A stretch of DNA of 52,808 nucleotides, taken from the NCBI GenBank assembly GCA_022819825.1, contig JAJEGM010000031.1, positions 1 to 52,808 on the forward strand, in the 5' to 3' direction. Below the pieces are notes generated by a model, which did not search any database, was not told the DNA's origin, and saw nothing but the letters and a program-made list of their open reading frames with translations. Position 1 is the stretch's first letter; every line of letters begins with the position of its first letter. Source of the stretch: Acidimicrobiia bacterium. GTDB taxonomy: Bacteria; Actinomycetota; Acidimicrobiia; Acidimicrobiales; Bin134. A program made the translations under genes and the position numbers. Shown here one piece after another: positions 1 to 12,000 of this stretch.

Positions 1-3000
1 CGTGACTGTCACCGACCCGTCGGCCTCGTCCGCACTGTCGTTCTGCGTCGGGATGCTGATGGTGGCGCTGGCGCCGCTGAGAGTGCGCGTCTTGTTCGAT
101 CCGAGCTGCCCTGAGGTCACGAACTGGCCGTTCTGGGTGACGGTGTAGCGCACCGAGATCGTGCCCGACGCCGCCGGGCTGGCCGACACCGCGAACGTCG
201 CCGCGGTGCCCTCGTCCACCGCCGGCCCCGCTGTGACGCTCACCTGCGGCACGACCACCGTGTCGTTGGCGGCGATGGTGAGAGTGTGCGACGGGCTGTC
301 GGTGCCCACGGTGTAGCCGCTGCCGATGGTCAGTGTCAGAACGACCGTCTCGTCACCCTCTGTGGCGGTGTCGTCGACGATTGCCACGGGAATGGTCGCG
401 GTGCCCGACACGCCCACCGTTACCGTGCCCGTGTTGGAGGTGACGCCGCTGATCGTGTAGTCGCTGCCGCGCACCGCCGTGCCCGACAGCGCATACGACA
501 CCGTGGTGCTCTGCGCGGGGGCGGGAACCAAGCGCACCGTGACATTCCGCGTGCCCGCCGACTCGGCTGCGGTCGACGCCGCGACCGCGAAGTCGGCCAC
601 CGGCGTGACCGCCGTGCCGCTGTCGGTGATGGTGACGGTGTGGCTTCGGGTCCAGTTCGGGCCCAAGAAGTAATACCCACCGATGTTCAGCCTCAAGGCG
701 AATGTCTCGGGGCCCTCGGCGATGTTGTCGTCGACGATCTCGATCGGGATGTCCGCGAACGCAGCCCCGGCCCGCACCGGCACCGAGCTGCCCTCGACGG
801 TGAAATCGGCGCCGCGCGTCGCGCTGCCCGGTTCCCTGGAGAACAACACCGAGTGACCGAGAAGCACGTCGCGGTGCGGCGGCGTGCTGAACAGAACCCG
901 CACATAATGGGTGCTCGCGCCCTCGCCCGCGGTCGAGGTCCTCGCGGCGAACCGGGCGATAGGCAGATCCTCGTCTTGCACCGCAATCGTCGCCGACGCC
1001 GGGGCTCCGACCGTGTAGCCGGTGCCGGCCTCGAGCGTGACTGTCACCGACCCGTAGGCCTCGTCGACGGTGTCGTTGACGGTGGGAATCCGGATGGCTG
1101 CGCTGGTGCCGCTGAGCGTGGCGGTCTTGCCCGAGCCGAGCTGGCCCGAGGCCAAGTACTGCCCGTTCTGGGTGACCGTGTAGCGCACCGATACCGCGGC
1201 CGCAGGCAGGCTCGCCGAGAGAGTGAACGTCGCATTGGCACCCTCGATCACCGCGGGCCCCGCAGCGACGGTCACCACCGGAAGCGCAGGCGGCGGCCCG
1301 GTCGGGCCGTCTGCGACGGTGACCGTGTGGACGCGGCTCGACCCCACCTCGTAGCCGGCGCCACCGGTCAGCGTCAGAACCACCGTCTCGTCCGGCTCAT
1401 CGGCGCCGTCGCCGATGATCGTCACGGGGATGTCGACGAACGCGGCACCGGCGACCGCGCTCACCGTGCCTGCCGTCGCGAAGTCGGTGCCGCGCGTGGC
1501 GGTGCCGCCCACCGTGTAGGCCACCGTGATGCCCCGATACGGTGCCGGGCTGAGGTTCACCCGCACCAGGTGCGTGCCCGAGCCCTCGTCCACATCGGAG
1601 GTTCCAGCCGCGAACTGCGCTGCGGGCACGTCGTTGTCACGCACCGTCACCGACGCCGCACTCGGCGAACCGACCGTGTAGCCCAGACCGCTGACGCTCG
1701 GCAGCGTGACCGTCACCGACCCGTCAGCCTCATCCACGCTGTCGGACTCGGTGGGGATGCTGATCGTGGCGCTGGCGCCGCTGAGGCTGCGCTGCTTGCC
1801 CGACCCGAGCTGGCCCGACGCCAGGAACTGGCCGTTCTGGGTGACGGTGTAACGTACCGAGATCGTGCCCGTCGGCGCCGGGCTCGCCGCGATGGTGAAC
1901 ACGGCGTTGCCGCCCTCGATCACCGCGGACCCCGCGGTGACCCTCACCACCGGCGTCACCGCGGTGCCGGCGATCTTGAACACCGGCGACATGGCATACA
2001 GCGGGCGCTGCTGCGAGCGGGCGCTGTGCGCCTGGTGCATGAACGCCCACGTCGTGTCGTGGCTCGCGGCGCGCGACACGTCGCCGTTGTTGTCGCCGCC
2101 GAGGGGGTAGTCATAGGCCTCGCAGGAGTTTCCGGTTCCGGTCCACGCTTGGTGCCCCTGGCCTGGATTCACCCCGCTCGCGATGTTGCGGTTGCCGGTC
2201 TCGCTGCGCGGATCGTCGATGTCCCAGCCGGTGGTGACCCCGCTGCCCGACTTCACCGCCTGATCGCACAAGTCGGCGTAGTTGTTCGCGAGCTTCGCGC
2301 CGTTGAGCCAGTAGATCGGCGTGCCCGCCGTGTTGCCTGCGTTGGGGACGGTGGACCCGTCGGCCCACACGTCGTTTGCGCCGTTGAAATGGCCGGTATG
2401 GCCCGAGGCCATGCCGTTGTGTACACGGGCGGTGGTCCCCGTGGTGCCCGAGCTGCTGCGCGTCGACGCGAACGCCTTGAAGAACCCCGCATAAGCCACG
2501 ATGTCTGCGTGGCCGCCCGTCGCTGCTGCATTGCGGACGAACGCGTCGTAGTCGGCGATGTCCGACGACGCCGCGTCGCGGGTCGCCGAGGTGCGGAACA
2601 GCAGCCGGAAGTCGTCGCCCGCGCCCAGTCCCGAAGGTGCCAGCCCCCACGACGAAGGCACCGTGACGTCGCCTGTCTCGTCATCGACCACCACGAACGC
2701 GACCGGGCCGCCGGTGACCGCGCCCAGCGTCGCGCCGCCCCCGCCGCTGGGCGCCCGGGCACCCGACCCATAGCCGATCACCACATAGGGCTGCGTGCGC
2801 ACCGCGTTGTTCACCGGCGAGAACCGCAACACAGCCGTCGTGGCGCCCGCCGAGAACCGCACCGCCGGGTCCTGCGCACTGTGCGACCCTCCCGTCAGCA
2901 AACTCACCCCCGACTGCGACGCGGGCTGCAAACCGAAGCTGTAATCCGAGCCGACCGCCGCGCCCTGCACGCTCAGCGGCACCGTCACCGTCTCAGAACC

Positions 3001-6000
3001 CGTCAAGGCCCGGCCCAGCGTGATCGTGACGTCCTTGCGGCCCGCAGCGCCCGCAGCGCCCTCGGTCACGTCGCCCGCAGCCGCCGACAGCGTCACCGTC
3101 ACCGGCGTCGCCGCCGTGTCGTCGTCGGTGACCGTGATCGTCGCCGACGCCACCGTCGTGCCCGACAGGGTGCCGGCCACGGTGACCGTCTCGTCGTTCT
3201 CGACGGCGCTGTTGTCCGTCGGGGTCAAAGTGAACATCCCCGTGCCGGTCTGGGCGCCCGTGGCGATCGGGATGCTGAACGGCGACGGCGCCGCCGTGAA
3301 GCCGACCACGTTCGCGCCGCCTGAGCCGGTCACAGTGACCGCCACGGTCTTGGCCTCCGCGAACCGGCTGGCCCCCTGCACTGTCGCTGTGACGGTGATC
3401 ACGGTCGCGCCGTCGCCCTCGCCCACGCTGCTGTCGTCGACCGACAGCGCGATGTTCGTGGGGGCCACGTCGTTGTCGTTGATCGTGATCGTCGTGGTGG
3501 GGGTGGCGCCGAGGTCGTAGCCGGTGCCGTCGGCAATGGTCAGCGTCAAGGTCTCTGCGCCCTCGGCGAGCTTGTCGTCGATGACCGTGAACGAGATGTT
3601 GGCCGACATCTGGCCCTGCGCGACGGTCACGGTGCCGCCGGCGCCGGTGTAATCGTCGCCCGACACCGCAGTTCCGCCGGTGGTGTACGACACTGCTAGC
3701 CCGCCAGAAGGCGCCGCCGCCGACAGGCGCACCGACACCGAGCCACCACCCCCAGACTCCTGCACCTGATAGGCCGCCGCCGGGAACGACGCGGTGATCG
3801 CGGCGGGGGCTGTGCCGGCGACCTTGAACACCGGCGACAAGCCGTACAAGTAGCGATTCGAGGTGTTCGCCTTGGTGCCAGTCGTAAACTGGAACCGCAA
3901 CGGAAACGCGGTAGCAGAGTATCTGCTGTCACAAGACTCGGTCAGTACCGCCACACGCGGCATGGTTGTGCCCAGCGCACGAGTGGTCTCAGCAGTGCCG
4001 TCGTGGTTGGTTCCCGTCCAGATCGCGTTTGCGAGGTTCGCATCAAGGTTCGGCAGAGCCACCGAACCCCCAGACTCGTCCCTGGCAACACAGCTGTCCC
4101 AGCTCGCGTCATAGAAGTCGGCGTAGTCGTCAGCGACCTTCTGGCCGCTCACCCAATAGACCGGAACACCCGTACCAGTCGTTGAAGTGTTGTCGCGTGC
4201 GTCCACGGCCGCGGTCGATGCCACCGCCCTGAACGCCGAACTGTGAGACGCCAGCGCCGCGTGGCCTGCCGCAGCACGAGCCTGGACAAACGAGTTGTAA
4301 TCAGCAATGTCAGTCGACGACGCGTCACGCTTGGTCGAACTCACGAACAGCAGCCGGAACGAATCACCCCCAGACAACCCAGACGGAATCAACGCCCAAT
4401 TCGCCGGCACCTCCACCCCATCCCCCACCGGGGCGACGCTGCTTATGGTGAACGTCGACGGTGTGCCGGTGACGCTGAACGCTCCGCCCGAGCCGGTACT
4501 GCTGTGGCCGGCGCGCAGGCTGATACCGGCGGTCTCGCCCGTCTCGGGATGCACCGAGTCGGTTTGCACGCTGACCCGGATCGTCCCCCGGCGCACACCG
4601 CTGCCGCCGGTGATCTTCAACGCGGGCGCGGCCCCGTTCAGACCCGTGCATGACACGCCCGCGCCGTGGCATGTGATGCTGTAGTCCGATCCCTGGGTCG
4701 CAGTTCCCGCGGGCGCGAAGTTCACCGTCACGGTCTCGCCCGTCTCCAACTCCCGGCCGGGGTCCACGGTGTAGTCCAGGCTGGCCCCCTCGCTCACCGT
4801 GCCGCTGCCGCCGCTCACGGAGACCGCCATTGCGTCGTTGTCGATCACCGTCACCACTGAGGTGTGGGGCAGGCCGAGCACGTAGTCGCTGCCGCCGAAG
4901 ATCCCCACCGTCACGTCGGTGTCGGGCTCGTCTGTCGTGTCGGCCACCGTGTTCACGGTGTAGGTCACCGAGGCCGTGTTAGCCGGGATGGTGACGGCGC
5001 TGTACTTGAGGCCCGACGCCGCGGGCGGGATGACGTGGCCGCTGTCGCCCACCGCCAAATTGACCGGCAGGTTCGCGGCCGGGGCCGGGTCGGCCTCGAT
5101 GGTGAAGGTGATCGACGTGCCCTCGGTGACGGTGGCCGTCGCGGAGGTGATGCTGATCGCCGGGTCGCTCAAGTAGCTGAACACCGGCGACAGCCCGTAG
5201 AAGCTGCGCGTCGCGGTCCTGGACGCCGTCTGCCCGCTGCCCAGCGGCGCCCGCCCGGCACCGCCATCGTTGAGATAGCCGACCGTGACGTTGGCCGAGC
5301 CCAGCGGATTGGCCGAGCGTGCGCCCGCGGCGGTGGAGCCGGTGAAGTAGCCGTTGGCGGCCACCGCCACCAGCGCCCCCGACTCGTCGCGCGGCACCGA
5401 CTGCTGCGACGGCGTCGACCCTTCGAGCCACTCCCCCCTGAAGTTCGAATTGGCCGACGCCACCCGCCGCTCCCCGGTCGTTCCCGTCTCGCCCAGCCAG
5501 TAGAAATTCATGCTCGCGCCGCCGGTCACGCTCGCGTGGTCCTGCAACGTCACCGCCGACGTCGAGCCCAGCGCCGTGAAGAACCCGGCATAGGGAACGA
5601 TGTCGGCATGGCCCTCCGCCAAGTGCCGCCGCACGAAATGGTCGTAGTCGGCGATGTCGGTCGAGGAAGCGTCGCGCATGCCCGAGGTCACGAACACCAG
5701 GCGGAAGTCATGGCGCAGCGTCGCCGCCGCGTTCGGCATGAGCCCCCAACTCGGCAGCGCCCCGATCACGCCCGTCTCGTCGTCGGTCAGCACGAACCCG
5801 ACCGAGTCGTCGCCGGGCGCCGCCAAGCCGATCCCGGACCCGCTCGGCGCGCGCCCCCCCGTCCCGTACTTGACGACCAGATACGGCTGCTGACGCAACG
5901 CGTCGTCTACCGCAGTGAACCTCAAAACGGCCGACGACGCGCCTGTGCTCAAAGTGACCTTGGGCTGCTGGACGCTGTCCGAGCCCGATGTGGACAGCAA

Positions 6001-9000
6001 CACTCCCGCCTGCGACGCCGGGTGCAACGCCAGCGTGTAATCAGACCCCGCCGTCGCGCCCACCACCTCGAGCGGCACGGTCACTGTCTCGCCGTCCACC
6101 AGGGCGCGGCTCAGCGTGAGCGTCACGTCCTTGGTGCCGCCGCTCTCCGCGATCCCCCCCGCCGGCGCGCTGATAGTGAGCGTGGTGTCATCGTTGTCGG
6201 TGAGCGTGATCGACGCCGACGAGAAGCTGGCGACGCCGGCGCCGCTCCCCGAGACCGTCACCGTCTCGTTGAACTCGTCCATCGCGTCATCCGTCGGCGT
6301 GAGCGTGAACGTGGTGGTTCTTGACGCTTGCCCGGCCGGGATCGTGATCGCCGCCGGCGCCGGCGCCGTGTAGTCCACCGCGTCGGCGTTGCCCGAACCC
6401 GCATGCGAGACCGTGACCGTCCTGTCCGAGCCGTAGCGGGTGCTCCCTTGCACCGTCGCCGTCACCGTGACCGCCGTCGCACCCGCGCCCTCCGCGATCG
6501 TCGATTCGTCCACGCTCAGCGCGACGCCTGTCGGCGCCGCGTCGTCGTCGGTGATGGTGACGCTGGCGCCGTTGACGGTCAGACCTAAGGAGGTGCCGCT
6601 GAGCGCCGCCGCGCCGTTCTGCTCGTCCCAGTTGTTGTTCGTCGGCGTGAGCGTGAAGCTGCCCGAACCTGAAGCGGCCCCGCGAACGATGCTGATGTCG
6701 AAGCTGGCGACCTGGCTGAAGTTGACTCGGCCCTGTGAGTTGTACCCGTCGACATCGACCCCTACGGTCACGGTGTTGCCGAGGCGCGTCCCGCCGTTCA
6801 CCGTCGCTGTGACCGTGACGGTGCGAGCGCCGCCGTTTTCGGTGATCGACGTCGGGTTCACGCTGAGGGTGACGCTCGTCGGCGTGGCGTCGTCGTCCGT
6901 CAGCGTGATCTGCGCCCCCGCTATGCCGGGCGTGCTGGTGCCCATGATGCTGCCGGTCACCATGACGGTGTTGTCAGTCTCGTCGACGATGTCGTTGTCG
7001 GGCGTGAGCGTGAACATCCCCGTGGCCGACTGCGCCCCCGCGGGAATGGTGATCGTGAACGTGCTCACCGGCGCCATGTCAACGTAGTTGATAATGCCGT
7101 CGGCGGTCGCAGCGACCGTAACATTCACCTCCTGTGCGACGCCGAAGCGGGTCACTCCCACCACCGTCGCCGTGACCGTGATCGTCGTCGCGCCGTCGCC
7201 CTCCCCGACGGTCGAGTCGTCCACACCCAGCGTGATCACCTTCGGCGCTTCGTCGTCGTCGGTGACAGTCACCGCGACGCCCGGCTTGGACGGCGCCGTC
7301 GGCGTGTAGCGGGAGCCGTCGCCGTTGCCCGAGGTGATCGCGTGGGTGATGGTGACGGAGCGCTGGTCGCCGGGGTTGTCGATGATGTCCTGGGTGCCGC
7401 GCACGGTCACCGTCTGGGCCGTGCCCCAGTTGCCCGACGTGCCCGCCGTGAACTCGAGATCCACCGACGACCCCCACGTCGAGCCGCCGTCGTCGCTGAC
7501 CTGCGTCCCCGCCGGCGCCGTGGCCGTGATCGTCACATTGCTCAACGGCCGCGAGCCCAGCACGACCGTGTAGTCGTCCGTGTCGCTCTGGTCCTCGCTC
7601 ACCGTCGTCGTGCCGCCGCTCGGGGTGACGGTCACCGCAGCCGTGTCGTTGTCGTTGATGGTCACCGCCACGCTGTCCGCCGAGCCCGCGACGACGCCTG
7701 CGGGCAGCACCCCGAACTCCAGCACCAGCGTCTCGGCGTCCTCGTCGATCCTGTCGTCGGTGGCGTTGAAGGTGAGCGTGCCGCTGCTGGACCCGCTCGA
7801 GATGGCGACGCTGCCGCCGTTGGAGAGCGTGAAGTCCGCCGACGACGCGGTGGGGGCGCCGCTCGTGCGCATCCGCACGGGGATGGACAGGTTCGCGTCC
7901 GCGCTCGTGTTCAGCGTCACCGTGACCGTCAGCGTGCCGCCCTCGGTCACTGTCCCGCTCGCCGAGACGCTGAGCTCCGCCGCCGCCCCCTCCACGCTGA
8001 AGACCGGCGACATGCCGTAGAGGGGCCGGGTCTGCGTGTTGGCCTGGGCGTTGGCGTGCCAGAGGCTGGCGCCGCTGTCGGCCCCGCCGCGCGACACCGT
8101 GCTCGCTCCGAGGGGGTGGTTCCACGCCTCGCAGGCGTTGCCCGAGCCAGTCCAGGGCTCGTACGGCATGAAGTCGCTGATCGTCCCCGCCGGGACGTTG
8201 CGCGTGCCGTCCTCGCTGCGCGGGTCGTCGCGGTCGAAGCCGTTGAGGACGCCGGTCCCCGAGCCGGACCAGGCCTGGTCGCAGAGGTCGCGGTAGTTGT
8301 TGGCGAGCCGTGCGCCGTTGAGCCAGTAGGTCGGGGTGCCCGCGGCGTCGGAGTCGGTGCCGGAGCCGTCCGCCCAGGTCGGATTGTGACCGGTGTGCGC
8401 CGCCGTCATGCCGTTGTGCACGCGCGCCGCCGTGCCCGTTGAGCCCGATGAGCTGCGCGTGCTCCCGAACACCTTGAAGAAGCCGGCGTAGGGGAGGATG
8501 TCGGCGTGACCGCCCGTCGCCAGCACCTCGCGGATGAAGGCGTCGTAGTCGGCAATGTCGGTGGACGTGGCGTCGCGGCCCGTCGAGGTGCGGAACAGCA
8601 GCCGGAAGTCGTCGCCGGGGCCGACGCCGCTGGACGGCACGAGCCCCCACGACGACGGCACCTTGACGGCGCCCGTCTCGTCGTCCACCAGCACGATGCC
8701 GATCGGGCCGCCGGTGACGTCGCCCAGGGTCACGTTGGCGCCCGAGGGCGCGCGTGCGTCCGTCCCGTAGGCGACGACGGCGTAGGGCTGCTCGCGGTCG
8801 CTGTCGTTGACCGGACGCAGCCGCAGCGTCGCGCTGGTGCCGCCGGACACGAACCGCAGCGCCGGGTTCTGCGCCGTGTGGGTCGTGCCCGAGTTCAACA
8901 GGGTCACGCCCGTCTGCGTCGCCGGATGCAGCCCGAAGGTGTAGTCGTCCGCGACCGTCGCGCCCTGCACGGTCAGCGGCACCGTCACCGTCTCGGCGCC

Positions 9001-12000
9001 CGTCAGGGCGCGACCGAGCGTGATCGTGATCGTGCGGTAGCCGGTCGTGCCGGCGCCGTTCTCCACCGCGTTGCCGTTCGCGTCGCCGTCGGAGGCGGAC
9101 ATGGTCACGGTCACCGGCGTCGCATCGTCGTCGGTGATGGTGACGGTGGTCGTAGCCGGCGAGCCCAGGCTGTAGCCGGACCCGGCGGCCAGCGTCAGCG
9201 TGAACGTCTCCGCGCCCTCGGCGGTGTTGTCGTCGATGATCGGCACGGTAAAGGTGTGCGACGTCTGCCCGGAAGGGAAGGTGAAAGACGCCGTAGGCGG
9301 GGTGTAGTCGTCGACAGAAGTAGCGGTCACATCCCCCGATCGGAGGTTGACGGTCAAATTGCTGGTGGGCGCGGGGCTGGCGTTCACCTGGATGCTGACC
9401 GTCCCTGCGCTCACGTTCTCGGCCACGCTGTAGGTCGCCGCATTGAAGGACAGCTCCGGCAGCGCCATCAGCTCGAACACGGGCGAGATGCCGAACATGG
9501 GCAGGGTGTTCGTCTTGCTGGTGCTACCCTCATACAGAGAGTTGTTGCCCGCCGCGTTTGTATGTCCGGATCCCACTTCGGAACCGGAATGGCCAAGCCC
9601 CTCGATAGTGACTCCCTGAACCGTATTTCTCCCGTTGGTAAAGGTGCCGGTCCAGATGCCTGTGGAGCCCCTGCCCGCGCCGGCCTCATTCGTGGCTTCT
9701 TGAGACTGGTCCAATCCACCGTCCCAGGTGTCATCGAAGAAGTCGAAGTAGTTGTCCGCCACCTTGTCGCTGGACGGCGCGGCGAGCCAGTAGACGGCGA
9801 CGCCGGAGTCGCTGTCGCTGGTGGAGCCGTCCGTCCAGCCGCCGCTGCCCGAGTTGAGGCTCGGGTCCCACATGCCCGTCTGCTCGCGAGCCTCGACGGC
9901 CGCGGTGGCGCCGATCACCCTCACGAGGCCGCCGTAGGGCAGCAGACCCGCGTGGCCGCCCCGCGCCACGACCCCCTGCACCCAGGTGTTGTAGTCGTCG
10001 ATGTCCGCCGACTCCGCCGTGCGCGTCTCGGAGGTGACGAAGATCAGGCGGAAGCGGTCGCCCGCGCTGAGGCCGGACGGCGCGAGCCCGAATGTCTCCG
10101 AGGCCACCCTGATCACGCCCGACTCGTCGTCCACGATGGAGAAGACGATCGGGCCGCCTGAGACCTCGCCGGCCGTGATGCCGTTCACCGTCGGGGTTCC
10201 TGTGCTGATCGAGACGGCGGGCTGCGAGCGGACCGCGTTCTGCACAGGCGTGAGGCGCAGCGTCACCGTCTGGATGTTGTTGCCAACCATCTGCACACTC
10301 GGGTTCTGCGTTGAGTCCCCAATCACGGTCACGCCCGTCTGCGGCGCCGGCTCCAGATCGAAGGTGTAGTCATCCGTGACCGTCGCGCCCTGCACGGTCA
10401 GCGGCAGCACCATCCACTGGCCGGAGGCCAGCGCGCGACTCAGCGTGATCGTGATCGTCTTGTAGCCCTCCGCGCCGCTGCCCCCCTCCACCGGGTCGCC
10501 GTCCGAGTTTCCGTCGGAGGCGGAGAGCGTGACGTCAACGGTCGGCAGCGCTCCGGTATCGGCGTCGGTCACCGTGACCGTGGCCGTGGAGGCGCTCCCG
10601 AGCGTGGCGTCGGCGGGGTCGCCGAGCCCCACCGTGAACGTCTCCGCGCTCTCGCTGACGCTGTCGGCTGTGATGTCGACGGTGATCGTCTTCGACGTGT
10701 CGCCCGCGGCGAACTCGAGGTAGCCGGCGTCGGCGGTGTAGTCGCCGGGATGGGCCGCGCCGCTCGCGCCCGTGCCGTCGGCGGTGGTCCAGTACACCGA
10801 CGCGGGCAACAGCGTCGTCCCGGTTTTGGTGACGGTGAGCGTGGTGGCGCCGTCGTCCTCGGCCGCTGTGGCCGTGGTGGAGTTGAACTGGATGGTGGGC
10901 TTGTCGGCGTCGTCGGTGATGGTGCCGACGGCGGTGCCTTTGAGGGCTGTCACCGAGGGGGCGTCGGTGCCGGTGGGCGTGCCGAGCGTCACGGTGAAGT
11001 AGTGGTCTGACTCGTAGATGCTGTCGCCGGTGGTGTTGACGGTGATGGTGCCGGCGGTTTGGCCTTGGGCGATGGTGATGCTGCCGCTGGCGGCGTCGGT
11101 GTAGTCGGTGCTGGTGGCGATAACGTGGGCGGGGTCGTCGCTGTAGCCGCGCCCGTCGGCGAGGGTGTAGGGGATGGTGATGCCGCCAGCGGGCGCGGCG
11201 GTCGTGATGGTCACGTCGAAGGTGACCGGGCTGCCCTCGGTGGCGGTGGCGGGCTCGATGGCGGCGCCGCCGGGGAGGGTGAACTCCTCGGTGGACAGCG
11301 CGTACAGGGGCCGCTGCTCGGCTCTGGGCGCGGGCTGGCAGTTGGTCGTGCCGACGGGTTGTCCCAGCGGCCCGCGGCTGTTGTCGTTGAGCAGCCCGTA
11401 GCTGACGTTCGGCGCGCCCGCTCTCAGATGCCGATCAGATCCCGTAAGGCCGTCGCAATTATTGGAGCGCTGGCCGCCGGCCTCCGAGCCGGTCCAGTAG
11501 CCGTTCGCGCTGGGGGTGGCCGCGGTGCCGTCGGCGTGGGTGGGGTTGGTCTCGTCGTCCCAGGTGCCGTCTAAGAAGTCGGCTTTGTTGTCGGCGACCT
11601 TGGTGCCGCCGACCCAGTAGATAGGGGCATCGGAGCCGGCTTCCTCCAGGTTGGCGTTGATGCTGGCGTTGCCTCCGCCGTTGACGCTGATCACGGCTTT
11701 GAACTTGCTGGCGTGCGGCTGAAGGTCCGGCACCCCGCCCTGCTTCAGCTGCGAGCCGGTGATCTCTTCGCGCACAAAACTGTTGTAGGGGTCCCAACCG
11801 TCCTCGCTGGCGTTCCTGGTCCCTCTGGTGACGTAGAGCAGCCGGAACCGGGCGCCGTCGTTCAGCCCGAGCGGCTTCAGCGACCAGTTGTTGGCCACCT
11901 GGATGGTCGCCGCCGCTGCGACCTCATCCTCATCGTCGGCGATGGCGAACCAGGCCTCGCCGCCGGCCGGGCTGGCCTCGACGCCGCCGCCGAGGTTGCC

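Noticed and set aside
7079-8650. 523-codon minus-strand ORF
   Set aside because: Same strand but a different frame from the giant gene; Arg/His-rich shadow composition, and it covers module copy 3 in the wrong frame.
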